A stretch of 64,000 nt of DNA from Paenibacillus stellifer. Lineage in GTDB: Bacteria > Bacillota > Bacilli > Paenibacillales > Paenibacillaceae. The DNA lies in contig NZ_CP009286.1 of assembly GCF_000758685.1 (NCBI RefSeq), forward strand, positions 3,874,501 through 3,938,500. The letters run 5' to 3'. The translations under genes were made by a program, and so were the position numbers. The notes under the pieces are model-generated. The model did no database searches. It saw only the letters and a program-made list of their open reading frames with translations, and was not told the DNA's origin. Shown piece after piece: positions 25,052 to 32,290 of this stretch. Each line of letters opens with the position of its first letter. The first letter of the stretch is position 1.

Positions 25052-26152
25052 CTAATAGCGATGAAGATTAAAATCCCTGTTAATCCCGTATATGGCTCCG
25101 GTAACGACGATGCCGACCTGCTCCAGATCGTTCAGATCGCAGGTCTCCATCGGCGAGTGGCTGTAACGGTCCGGCATCCCCATATCGAGACACGGAATAC
25201 CGTCGTTCTCCAGCTGCAAATACGCCGTATCGCTCAGCGCCCCCCGAGCGGCGCTCCGCTGAAGTGTTATTCCGCTATCCTGCGCCGATTTCTTGATTAA
25301 CTCGAACAGCCCCTTGTGAGCGATATTTCCGTTCAGCGTACCTTTTCCATGAAAATTAAACAGGGTGACACCCGGCCCTCCACCAAGCACCACATTGTTG
25401 ACGCCCCGCTGATCCGGGGTATCTCCGGCGCCGGGGCCAAGCAGGCAGATTGCCATATCCGTCTTGACGCTGCGGGCCGCCATCATCGCGCCTCTGGCAT
25501 TAAATTCTTCCATTACAGTCCCCACCAGATGAACGGTGCATTCCGGCTTCTTCTCGGCCAGGGCGGAGGCAATCTGCAGCAGATTCGTCAGTCCGGCCGC
25601 ATCGTCAATATAGGCTCCGGCAATCCGGTCGCCAAGCAGCTCCACATAATGAGGCGCAAAAGTTACAGGGCAGCCGACATGAATACCAAGCTCATGCACC
25701 TGCTCCATGCTCTTCGCGCCGATGTCGATGAACAAGCTGGGGAACGGATCAACCTTCGCCTTATCCGCTGGGGATTGAATATGATAGGCCTTAGCGCCGA
25801 TCAGGCCGGGATAGTAGTCGCCATTTTCACTGCCGACCATCACCGGAATGCCCTGGACGATCTTCTCGGAAATGCCTCCCACCCGCTCGATCCGCAGAAA
25901 CCCGTCAGGCTCGATCCGGCTGATAACAAAACCGATTACATCCATATGCGCGAACACCATCAGATGGGGCGCTTCCGGATCACTACCCGGAAAGGTGGCG
26001 ATCACATTCCCTGTCTTGTCGATCATCACCTGGTCGGTGTATTTGGACAGATCATCCTTGAACCGATATGCCATTCGGGATTCATAGCCTGACAACCGGA
26101 TGATTCCCATATATTCCCTCAGTGTTGTCTTTAGTTCTTCCTTCTGCATCAA
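25052..26152 (-). CDS. M42-family metallopeptidase
   Basis: A 366-residue M42 peptidase (glutamyl aminopeptidase / deblocking aminopeptidase family), a co-catalytic dimetal enzyme. Metal motifs are FAHMDVIGF near residues 67-75, YIDDAAGLTNLL near 181-192 with its Asp, GTVMEEFNARGA near 213 with the catalytic Glu, and the late SHSPMETCDLND with the last His ligand. Start is probably TTG at 26152 with ATG three bases later; AAGGAG lies upstream. It is the first gene of the minus-strand cluster, right behind a tandem operator-like repeat. Its substrate may be an amide or peptide-like compound imported with the nucleoside, which is inference. Confidence 0.87.
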   Translation of the reverse strand: MMQKEELKTTLREYMGIIRLSGYESRMAYRFKDDLSKYTDQVMIDKTGNVIATFPGSDPEAPHLMVFAHMDVIGFVISRIEPDGFLRIERVGGISEKIVQGIPVMVGSENGDYYPGLIGAKAYHIQSPADKAKVDPFPSLFIDIGAKSMEQVHELGIHVGCPVTFAPHYVELLGDRIAGAYIDDAAGLTNLLQIASALAEKKPECTVHLVGTVMEEFNARGAMMAARSVKTDMAICLLGPGAGDTPDQRGVNNVVLGGGPGVTLFNFHGKGTLNGNIAHKGLFELIKKSAQDSGITLQRSAARGALSDTAYLQLENDGIPCLDMGMPDRYSHSPMETCDLNDLEQVGIVVTGAIYGINRDFNLHRY

Positions 26153-26185
26153 GGAACATCACTCCTTTGGAATCAAATCCGCGAA

Positions 26186-26223
26186 TATGATCATTTATGT
26201 TCTTTTATGATCGTTTTATATTC
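26186..26223. promoter_or_regulatory. Tandem operator-like repeat upstream of the cluster
   Basis: Two copies of a TATGATC(A/G)TTT(T)AT(A/G)TTC motif start at 26186 and 26206, a 20-base period that places them on the same face of the helix. The arrangement resembles DeoR/GlpR-family operators. A third similar sequence lies at 21603-21625 near the second promoter. Confidence 0.55.
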
Positions 26224-26535
26224 TTTTTCTTATTATTATATACACTTCATGATTATCTGTAAACAATGATGACATCATTTTCTTGATGCTGTATGAATAA
26301 CTATGCTTAGAGCGGCATGACGTAATATTTTTTGACATTCGATTCAGGAGACAATCCTTGTACACTAGAGTATCTTCATATCCTGCGCGGATGGGCTGGG
26401 CACGTGTCGATCTCACTTCAGAAGGCGTACTACCCTTTTTTATATAATGGTTATGTTTAAGATAAATGTTGAAAATTGATATTTTCAGAATAGTCGGGTA
26501 TAACAAGGCTATATGAAGGATTACGGAGGTCTTAT

Positions 26536-26772
26536 TATGCCAAGTATAGATTTGCTACCGAAGTTACTAACGAGGTTAGAGAGAACCGATTTTCCAAGGG
26601 GAAAGTCTGCCCTTACTGTGGGCATGAGGAAGTATCAAGAAAGTATGGATTTCACAGTGTTGCTACAAAATACCTTGCTGTAAAAACTAAACATTTATTA
26701 GTGCAGTCACATACCTCTCACTCAGATACAAAGTTAAAAGATTTTAAAATTAGGGAAGCGATTTATATATAA
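26536..26772 (+). pseudogene. Remnant of an IS1595-like transposase N-terminus
   Basis: One frame reads FATEVTNEVRENRFSKGKVC followed by a CPYCGHEEVSRKYGFHS zinc-ribbon half, as at the start of IS1595/ISXO2-type transposases, then loses the family pattern and ends at TAA 26770. The second Cys pair of the ribbon and the DDE domain are missing. It marks the edge of the AT-rich accessory segment. The rest of 26224-26535 is AT-rich and holds no gene that I can see. Confidence 0.5.
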
Positions 26773-26897
26773 CTATGGTAAATATTTAAATAATTACACT
26801 ATTCTGTTATATAATTAAGTACAGTCACAATAGTAAAATAAAGCGAAATGATTAATAGTGATTATATGAAATATGGGCAAGTTATTGGAGGATGTCA

Positions 26898-27914
26898 ATG
26901 TTGAATATTAATTTAAATGAATACTTTAAAAAGCAAAAAAAATTTAGTGGAAGTGTATTGGTATCAAAAAATAATGAAATTATATTTAATGAATCATATG
27001 GATATTCAGATAAGGAAAAAGGAATAAAAAATACATCTCAAACAAAATTCATGATTGGCTCTATGACAAAGCCAATAACTGCATTATGTATTATGCAGTT
27101 ATCAGAAAAAGGTATGCTTTCAACAAGTCAGAATATTGAAGATTATTTTCCAGACTTATACAAGGGTCAAGGAATTACAATTCATCATCTTCTAACTCAT
27201 ACTTCTGGAATACCTAACCACATAATGCTAAGAAAACAAATAAAATGGGGAGAACATCATACACCCCAAGAAATACTACAAATCATAAAAGGTTATAAAT
27301 TGAAATTCCCTGTTGGTGAAAAATGGTCGTATAGTAATACTAATTATATTATTCTTGGCTTGATAATTGAAATGGTTTCTGGAATGAGTTATCACCAATA
27401 TGTTAAAAATCATATATTTATTCCTGCTAACATGAATAATTCAGGTTTTTGTGATGAAGAAGAAAAAAATGTAGCCAATAATTATATTAAGGGTGAAAAA
27501 GGATTCTATATGGACCCATCAATATGGTTTGCTTGTGGTGATATTGTATCAACTGTTGGTGATTATTATTTGTTTGATAGAGCAATTCAGGATGGTAAAC
27601 TATTGAAAACCCAAATAGTAAAGGAAATGCAAAAGCCTCACCACGACGGAAAATATGTAAAATATGGATATGGATTGATTATAAAAAAACACTTCGATTG
27701 TAAAAGTATATGCCATGGTGGGGGAATTGCAAATGGTTACACTTCTCATTTTGAAAAATATATTGATGACGATATTACCATTATTGTATTAAGCAATGAT
27801 TTAGTAAAATACCAATTCTTATCATTGGGCGGGGCTGGTGGTACATATATAGGTAGAGAGATTGCTTCTTTAATTTATGGTAAAAAGTTAGGTGCTTTTA
27901 AGAAGATATTCTAA
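26898..27914 (+). CDS. Serine hydrolase of the beta-lactamase / penicillin-binding-protein-like family
   Basis: A 338-residue class-C-type serine hydrolase without an obvious signal peptide. Catalytic motifs are SMTK (the S-x-x-K pair, near residue 53), YSNTNY (the Y-x-N motif, near 146) and a late HGGGIANGY in place of the KTG motif. The family includes PBP4*-like esterases, D-aminopeptidases and lactamases, so activity on beta-lactams should not be assumed. Of two ATGs, the one at 26898 is correctly spaced from GGAGG. The gene is strikingly AT-rich, with many AAA/AAT codons, unlike its neighbours, which suggests recent horizontal transfer. Confidence 0.85.
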   Translation: MLNINLNEYFKKQKKFSGSVLVSKNNEIIFNESYGYSDKEKGIKNTSQTKFMIGSMTKPITALCIMQLSEKGMLSTSQNIEDYFPDLYKGQGITIHHLLTHTSGIPNHIMLRKQIKWGEHHTPQEILQIIKGYKLKFPVGEKWSYSNTNYIILGLIIEMVSGMSYHQYVKNHIFIPANMNNSGFCDEEEKNVANNYIKGEKGFYMDPSIWFACGDIVSTVGDYYLFDRAIQDGKLLKTQIVKEMQKPHHDGKYVKYGYGLIIKKHFDCKSICHGGGIANGYTSHFEKYIDDDITIIVLSNDLVKYQFLSLGGAGGTYIGREIASLIYGKKLGAFKKIF

Positions 27915-28022
27915 AAGAGATTCTTAATATAAGTGAAGCTTAAAATGACACCCCTTAAAAATTATCATATTATCAACACTGTTATTAAACATAGCCTATA
28001 TAAAAAAGCATCTATAAAAATA

Positions 28023-28077
28023 GACCAGCCAGAAGTCTGGCTGGCCTAATCATGCAAAAGCACCCCGCAGGGTGCTT
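28023..28077. terminator. Two tandem hairpins after the serine hydrolase gene
   Basis: GACCAGCCAGA/TCTGGCTGGCC (28023-28046) and AAGCACCC/GGGTGCTT (28058-28077) form two strong stems. They lie between the AT-rich hydrolase and the convergent methyltransferase gene and could terminate either. Confidence 0.6.
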
Positions 28078-28125
28078 GATTGTTTGATTGGAATCTTCCC
28101 GGTCTTCCCGGTTCCAGTCTCCTCG

Positions 28126-28245
28126 TTCACGTACTACCCGTTCATGCTCTACCCTTTCATGCTCTATTCGTTCACACTCTACTAGTTCACGCTCAACCCG
28201 TTCATGCTCTACCCTTTCACATTGTTCCCGGTCACACTCTTCCTT
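28126..28245. repeat. 15-bp minisatellite overlapping the methyltransferase 3' end
   Basis: Eight imperfect copies of a 15-base unit related to CCGTTCATGCTCTAC. Part lies after the methyltransferase stop codon and part encodes its last residues. On the minus strand one frame would give repeats of E-H-E-R-V. The unit is a multiple of three. Confidence 0.75.
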
Positions 28246-29141
28246 GTGTACATATTCTGATCCTGCAGCCGAATGAACACCTTGCCGAACCGCCCGCCCT
28301 GGCTGACCGTTACCGGCCCGTCGCCGTAGGTGCTGCGTACGTAATCCGTTACGACCTTCCGGGCAGTCGCATTCGCCTCCACTCGGTGATGCTTCAGCAT
28401 CTCCATAACTTCAATGACAGCATCATCCGGGGACAGCTCCACCGTCTTCATCTCCCGGGTAACAATGGACTCATAGGCATACCCTTTCAGGTAGAGCAGA
28501 TGCAGGAGATAGGCCATGTCCGAAGGCCCGTTCATATTCTTCTGTCCACCCAACAGCGGAAGCACCTCGTTCACCAGACTGTGTTCTCGATCGCCCGCCA
28601 TCGTGCTAATATAGCAAAATTGGCGTGCGCAGCCAAGCAACCGCTCCACACTATCCCAGTCCGTAACGACCGGACACATGGAGACGAACACCAGGTCGAA
28701 GGCTTGCTGCCAACCTTTTTGGGCCAGATCAATATCCTCAAAAGCCTCATGGACAAGGCTCACCCGCTCCTGCTCCCGGTTAAGCGGCTCCGTATTGGCT
28801 TTGAACAGCTTCGCCAACGGAACATTTGGCTCAACCGCCGTTACTCTGGCGCCGCGCTCGGCAAAAGGAACGGAGAACCCACCCGAGGCCGCCCCGACAT
28901 CCAGCACCGACATTCCGTCGAACTCGACGCCCTGCCCTTCGATCCACCCGATAATCCGCTCGCTCCGGTGTCTTCCCGCGTCACTGAACACTTCCCGGTT
29001 GAACACCTCCGCCTTGTCGTCGAAGCTGCGGGTCATATCAACCCCCGACCGCTTCATCCGATTGGCCATGCTGTGCGGGTCTTCCTTCCACGCCTTCTCC
29101 CATACCTCTTCATTAAAAAGATCATTACTCATCTCGTTCAT
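28209..29141 (-). CDS. Class I SAM-dependent methyltransferase
   Basis: A 310-residue protein with a Rossmann-type methyltransferase domain. Motif I is VLDVGAASGGFSVPFAERGARVTAVEP (split here: VLDVGAASGG, then ARVTAVEP), motif II region HEAFEDIDL and a FDLVFVSMCPV strand follow. The N-terminus (DLFNEEVWEKAWKEDPHSM) is shared with a group of uncharacterised methyltransferases. AAGGAG is 6 bases from the ATG at 29141. The substrate is unknown. The last residues are encoded in a 15-bp repeat tract, so the C-terminus may vary between strains. It is followed upstream by an Rrf2-type regulator gene on the same strand. Confidence 0.82.
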   Translation of the reverse strand: MNEMSNDLFNEEVWEKAWKEDPHSMANRMKRSGVDMTRSFDDKAEVFNREVFSDAGRHRSERIIGWIEGQGVEFDGMSVLDVGAASGGFSVPFAERGARVTAVEPNVPLAKLFKANTEPLNREQERVSLVHEAFEDIDLAQKGWQQAFDLVFVSMCPVVTDWDSVERLLGCARQFCYISTMAGDREHSLVNEVLPLLGGQKNMNGPSDMAYLLHLLYLKGYAYESIVTREMKTVELSPDDAVIEVMEMLKHHRVEANATARKVVTDYVRSTYGDGPVTVSQGGRFGKVFIRLQDQNMYTRKSVTGNNVKG

Positions 29142-29243
29142 TCCTCTCTCCTTGAGAATTAAGTGCCGGATTAACTCCGGGTCAATCAAAGATTTAAAAG
29201 ACTTATTATATCTATAATTAATCCAAAAATAACGGGCCGATGC

Positions 29244-29642
29244 TTACCTTCCCGTCATTTTGGCGGCTAGATCGGCCAGCTTTCTACTGCGCAAATACTC
29301 TTCCATCCGCTGCTCCGCCTCCACCATTTCCCTCTGAATCAGACATTCGGTTGGATGATTCAATGTGCAGTCGAACAAGGAGGCCGTGCCTTCAATGGCA
29401 TGGATGACATCCAGGAACGAAACGTCTTCCTTGTTCCGCTTCACCCTGTACCCGCCGTTCGCGCCGGACGCGGATTCGATGAGTCCCGCCTTCACCAGCT
29501 TGGTCAGGATTTTGGACAGATAGGTTGGAGATACATCCTGCCTCTCCGCCAGCTGCTGCACCCCGATCGGCTTATCCGAAGCTGCGGCCACCAGGAACAG
29601 CATCGTATGCAGCGCATAATTCGTCGCTTTGGAATATTTCAT
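29244..29642 (-). CDS. Rrf2-family transcriptional regulator
   Basis: A 132-residue Rrf2-family winged-helix regulator. The recognition region VQQLAERQDVSPTYLSKILTKLVKAG, the wing SGANGGYRV and the later SFLDVIHAIEG are standard. Two cysteines (DCTLNHPTEC) occur where Fe-S-binding members have three, so redox sensing through an Fe-S cluster is uncertain. The ATG at 29642 is 8 bases from GGGGG; a GTG three codons earlier is less likely. It may control the adjacent methyltransferase gene about 100 bases downstream. Confidence 0.88.
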   Translation of the reverse strand: MKYSKATNYALHTMLFLVAAASDKPIGVQQLAERQDVSPTYLSKILTKLVKAGLIESASGANGGYRVKRNKEDVSFLDVIHAIEGTASLFDCTLNHPTECLIQREMVEAEQRMEEYLRSRKLADLAAKMTGR

Positions 29643-29714
29643 GCTCTTCACCCCCTAATCGCGGACTTCATGTATCTACAATATACATTATCTTTCAATC
29701 TGTCAACAGCTTCT

Positions 29715-29807
29715 TCAGGCTGAATAATAACTTAGTACCCCGACCAGCGCCATTAACACAAAGATAGCCGCAATTACGATTAAAGAGATTTTCGTAGCCT
29801 TGTTCAC
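29715..29807 (-). CDS. Small single-pass membrane peptide (30 aa)
   Basis: A GTG-initiated frame behind AAAGGTGGTGAT encodes about thirty residues: NKATKIS, then a hydrophobic helix LIVIAAIFVLMALVGVL and a short SYYSA tail. The positive N-terminus and single helix suggest a membrane-inserted peptide with its N-terminus inside. I do not recognise a family. It lies between the Rrf2 and MerR genes. A longer overlapping minus-strand frame (29695-29898) has no such character and is judged spurious. Confidence 0.55.
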   Translation of the reverse strand: MNKATKISLIVIAAIFVLMALVGVLSYYSA

Positions 29808-29894
29808 AATCCATCACCACCTTTGCGCTTTGCGGATTCGAAAAATACGGCTCACAGCCATCTATTAGCCCAACACATGATGAGTATTTCCCGG

Positions 29895-30263
29895 TCAATA
29901 ATTCTCACCCCGGTAATAACGTTCAAGCTTATGCTCCAGGTGGACGAGCTGAGCTTTTTTCATTTCTATATCATCCAGAAGAGTCTGCTTCTGCTTCTGA
30001 ATGAGCTGAATTCGATCCGGCAGCGTAGCGGTTCCGGCCTTGACCATGTCATGATATTTCTTGATTTCTTCCACACTCATCCCCGTCTCACGCAGACATT
30101 TCAGGAATATGAGCCAATTAATTTCATAATCCGTATACAGGCGGATATTTTGCTCGTTGCGGACCACCGTGTCGAGAAGGCCCTTGCGTTCATAGAAACG
30201 AATCGCTCCGATATTAATGCCAACTTTTTTCGCAACCTGACCAATTGTAAAAATCATCATCAT
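29895..30263 (-). CDS. MerR-family transcriptional regulator
   Basis: A 122-residue MerR-family activator: an N-terminal HTH (FTIGQVAKKVGINIGAIRFYERKG) with the family R-F/Y-Y-E motif, a wing region ending RLYTDYEINWLIFLKCLRETGMS and a C-terminal dimerisation coiled coil. The effector domain is very short and has no metal-binding Cys set, like AdhR/YraB-type regulators of aldehyde or electrophile response. It is divergent from an SDR gene and the shared spacer contains a promoter with a 19-base spacer typical for MerR control, so the SDR is the likely target. Confidence 0.9.
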   Translation of the reverse strand: MMMIFTIGQVAKKVGINIGAIRFYERKGLLDTVVRNEQNIRLYTDYEINWLIFLKCLRETGMSVEEIKKYHDMVKAGTATLPDRIQLIQKQKQTLLDDIEMKKAQLVHLEHKLERYYRGENY

Positions 30264-30278
30264 CCCCTAAATTCATGG

Positions 30279-30309
30279 TTGACCTGCACTAAGTGTAGCA
30301 TAGTAAGCT
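30279..30309 (+). promoter_or_regulatory. MerR-type promoter with 19-bp spacer
   Basis: TTGACC (30279-30284) and TAAGCT (30304-30309) are 19 bases apart and enclose the dyad CTGCACTAAGTGTAG, the geometry MerR-family activators correct by DNA distortion. It would drive the SDR gene. Confidence 0.6.
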
Positions 30310-30353
30310 ATGAATTGTTAACCGAACATACTTTAATGAAAGAAGGGCCACAC

Positions 30354-31064
30354 ATGAACAAAATCGCATTCGTAACCGGTGCTAACAAAGGAATTGGATA
30401 TGAAATCGCAAGACAGCTGGGCGAGGCAGGTTGGACCGTTGTACTTGGAGCACGCAGTATTGAACGAGGCGAAGCAGCCGCTTCCGAATTAAGAAATCAA
30501 GGGCTTAGTGCGGAGTTTGTGCAGATTGATATGACCGATCGGGCAAGCATCGAACAAGCCGCAGACACCATTCAAAACCGCTATCCGGAGCTTACGCTGC
30601 TCATTAACAATGCCGGTATGCCAGGAGCTTTCTCAGGCTCATTCAGCGATACCCGGGAGGAACATTTGCGGAACGCGTTTGAAGTCAATTTCTTCGGCAC
30701 GTTCCGCTTGAACCAACGGCTGTTCCCTTTAATTAAGAAGAATGAAGGAACGATCGTGAATGTATCCACCGATATGGGATCGCTGAACTATATGCAGAAT
30801 TTCGAGCATGCCTTGAATGCGTTCGACTACAATTCATCGAAGACAGCCAATAACGCAATGACGGTTGCGATGGCGCTTGAACTCCAGGACAGCAAAGCCC
30901 AGGTCTTCGCCGTAACCCCCGGTTTCACCTCAACGGATTTGAACGGCAATGCAGAAGGCGGTAAATCCAAAGACGCCGGTGCGGCGATAATTGTAGGATA
31001 TGCAACGGATGGGAAACGCCATAACGGGGAGTTTTTGGATGTGAATGGGGTGTTTGAGTGGTGA
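30354..31064 (+). CDS. Short-chain dehydrogenase/reductase (carbonyl-reductase-like)
   Basis: A 236-residue SDR with N-terminal NAD(P) loop VTGANKGIGYEIARQLGEAGW, the LLINNAGMPG strand motif and active-site region VSTDMGS with YNSSK (Tyr-x-x-x-Lys) near 161. Arg in LGARS after the second strand suggests NADPH. The substrate is probably a small aldehyde, ketone or quinone. AGAAGGG precedes the ATG. The long open frame upstream of this ATG (to 29823) runs antisense to the MerR gene and is not real. It appears to be the target of the divergent MerR regulator. Confidence 0.88.
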   Translation: MNKIAFVTGANKGIGYEIARQLGEAGWTVVLGARSIERGEAAASELRNQGLSAEFVQIDMTDRASIEQAADTIQNRYPELTLLINNAGMPGAFSGSFSDTREEHLRNAFEVNFFGTFRLNQRLFPLIKKNEGTIVNVSTDMGSLNYMQNFEHALNAFDYNSSKTANNAMTVAMALELQDSKAQVFAVTPGFTSTDLNGNAEGGKSKDAGAAIIVGYATDGKRHNGEFLDVNGVFEW

Positions 31065-31258
31065 TTGGGGTGGGGATGCCCCGGATTAGGTGAGATTAGC
31101 CGGATTTCGGAAAGAGAACAGCGAAAGCCTCCTGTACGTTTTCTGGCTAGGCCAGGTGATGTGCAGGAGGCTTGTACGTTTTGCTTTCAAAGGTATTTGT
31201 TCATTTATAGCTTCAATAATAGCATCATCTAATTCTCTTGCAGCCTTAACAGTACTAG
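31065..31258. other. Spacer left of the insertion sequence
   Basis: Inverted AGCCTCCTG and CAGGAGGCT blocks (about 31124-31171) could fold as a terminator for the SDR gene. A minus-strand frame (ARELDDAIIEAINEQIPLKAK) may be the tail of a gene interrupted by the insertion sequence, but no family is recognisable. Confidence 0.35.
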
Positions 31259-32089
31259 GGTGTGTATGCAAACCTAAGCAAGTCATATCATAATGGAAGC
31301 CAGGGACAAAAAAAGCCATAAAGGTACACGCCAGCTTATCATAGCGAGTGGCTAGTCGACGATAGTGTTTGAGTTTATTGAAAAAGCACTCGATCAGATG
31401 ACGCTCCTTGTAGATCTCATCTCACGGTCCCATTCCAGAGGCTTCCGACGATTTTTCTTACTTGGAATCACACAGGGTGCAGTCTGTTCTTCCAAGAGAC
31501 GGAGGATTCGGTTGGTATCGTACGCCCGGTCGGCCAACACTTGCCTTTTTGTTAAGTCCATTTGTTTCAATATCTCATAACCGGTTACGGAGTCATGACA
31601 ATGGCCTCCGGTCAGCACAAAGCGCAGTGGGTTGCCCAGCGCGTCAACGACTGCGTGGATTTTGGTGGTTAATCCGCCCCGGGACCGCCCAATGGCTTGC
31701 TTGAGGCCCCCCCTTTTGCGCCCGATCCATGCTGATGGACACGGACAATCGTGGTATCGATCATGACGCTTTCCTCGTCGGGCTCTGCGGAAACATGCTC
31801 CAGAATACGGTCCCAAATACCGGCGATCTGCCAGCGACGAAACCGGCTGTAAACGGTAGACCAAGAGCCGAAATATTCAGGTAAATCCCGCCAGGGGGAA
31901 CCTGACCGTGCTACCCACAGCATGGCATTTAGCATTTGACGATGGTCTTTCGGGGGTCTCCCTCCTTGTGGTTTTCTCTCCGGCGGTAGCAGGTCCTTAA
32001 TGGCTTCCCATTGGTCGTCACGGATTTCATATCGATTCATCATACCTATGATTTACCCATTTTATGGGGTCATAGTTTGCATACAGGCT
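31259..32089 (-). mobile_element. IS5/IS427-group insertion sequence with CTAG target duplication, decayed
   Basis: Imperfect terminal inverted repeats share TGTATGCAAAC near 31263-31273 and its complement near 32075-32085, and CTAG occurs immediately outside both ends (31255-31258 and 32090-32093), the target duplication typical of this group. The interior encodes a DDE transposase broken by frameshifts. The short matching arms suggest sequence decay at the ends. Confidence 0.8.
31283..32043 (-). pseudogene. IS5-family transposase, disrupted
   Basis: The N-terminal part (YEIRDDQWEAIKDLLPPERK, then the GGRPPKDHRQMLNAMLWVARSG HTH region) and the first catalytic Asp (SVMIDTTIVRVHQHG) are in one frame. 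A run of four A and seven G leads to the second frame (RSRGGLTTKIHAVVDALG, LADRAYDTN), as in the programmed -1 shift of this group. A duplicated GAGAT near 31416-31428 then breaks the frame before the catalytic Glu segment (ECFFNKLKHYRRLATRYDK), and an extra C breaks it again near the end. The last two lesions are not programmed, so the enzyme is inactive. Confidence 0.85.
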
Positions 32090-32131
32090 CTAGAAAGAAT
32101 ACATGAAAGTCAAATTTTATCAAAATAAAGA

Positions 32132-32156
32132 GCGAACTATGTATAAAATAGTTCGC
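32132..32156 (-). terminator. Terminator after the signalling-peptide gene
   Basis: GCGAACTAT and ATAGTTCGC form a stem with a short AT loop; the minus strand continues TCTTTATTTT. It ends the regulator/peptide transcript. Confidence 0.75.
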
Positions 32157-32164
32157 CCATTATT

Positions 32165-32290
32165 TTAATATTCTGCTCCATGGTTAAGGGGGGTGATATT
32201 TGAGTTGTCAGACACAACTGAAGAAAAAGCCAATGTATTACTACTTAGTAGACTTAATAAAATGACTCCTAGAATAAGTGCTTTTTTCAT
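32165..32290 (-). CDS. Phr-like exported signalling pro-peptide (41 aa)
   Basis: A short gene whose product starts MKKALILGVILLSLLSSNTLA, a clean type I signal peptide with cleavage expected after TLA, followed by a 20-residue hydrophilic tail ending PLNHGAEY. It overlaps the 3' end of the TPR regulator gene in another frame, the same arrangement as rap-phr pairs. GGAG is 9 bases from the ATG at 32290; an ATG six bases earlier is too close. By analogy with Phr-type systems the tail would be trimmed outside, re-imported by an oligopeptide permease and bind the regulator. The mature sequence cannot be told from the DNA. Confidence 0.75.
   Translation of the reverse strand: MKKALILGVILLSLLSSNTLAFSSVVSDNSNITPLNHGAEY

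Noticed and set aside
4127..26152. Classic metabolosome core (aldehyde dehydrogenase, PduL/Pta, alcohol dehydrogenase, glycyl-radical or B12 enzyme)
   Set aside because: Every gene in the cluster was read and none has those motifs; the locus is therefore not a Pdu, Eut or Grm type on present evidence.
26153..26535. Purine riboswitch upstream of the salvage operon
   Set aside because: No conserved three-way junction with the TATA/GTCTAC-type loops could be found; only AT-rich operator-like repeats are visible.
28088..28276. Plus-strand Ser/Arg-rich 62-codon frame
   Set aside because: It is a translation of the 15-bp repeat and the antisense of the methyltransferase end; no binding site.
29695..29898. 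67-codon minus-strand frame between Rrf2 and MerR genes
   Set aside because: It has no domain-like character and overlaps a better frame encoding a membrane peptide with its own binding site.
29823..31064. SDR fused to a 180-residue N-terminal domain
   Set aside because: The extra part is antisense to the MerR gene; the ATG at 30354 gives the exact SDR start.
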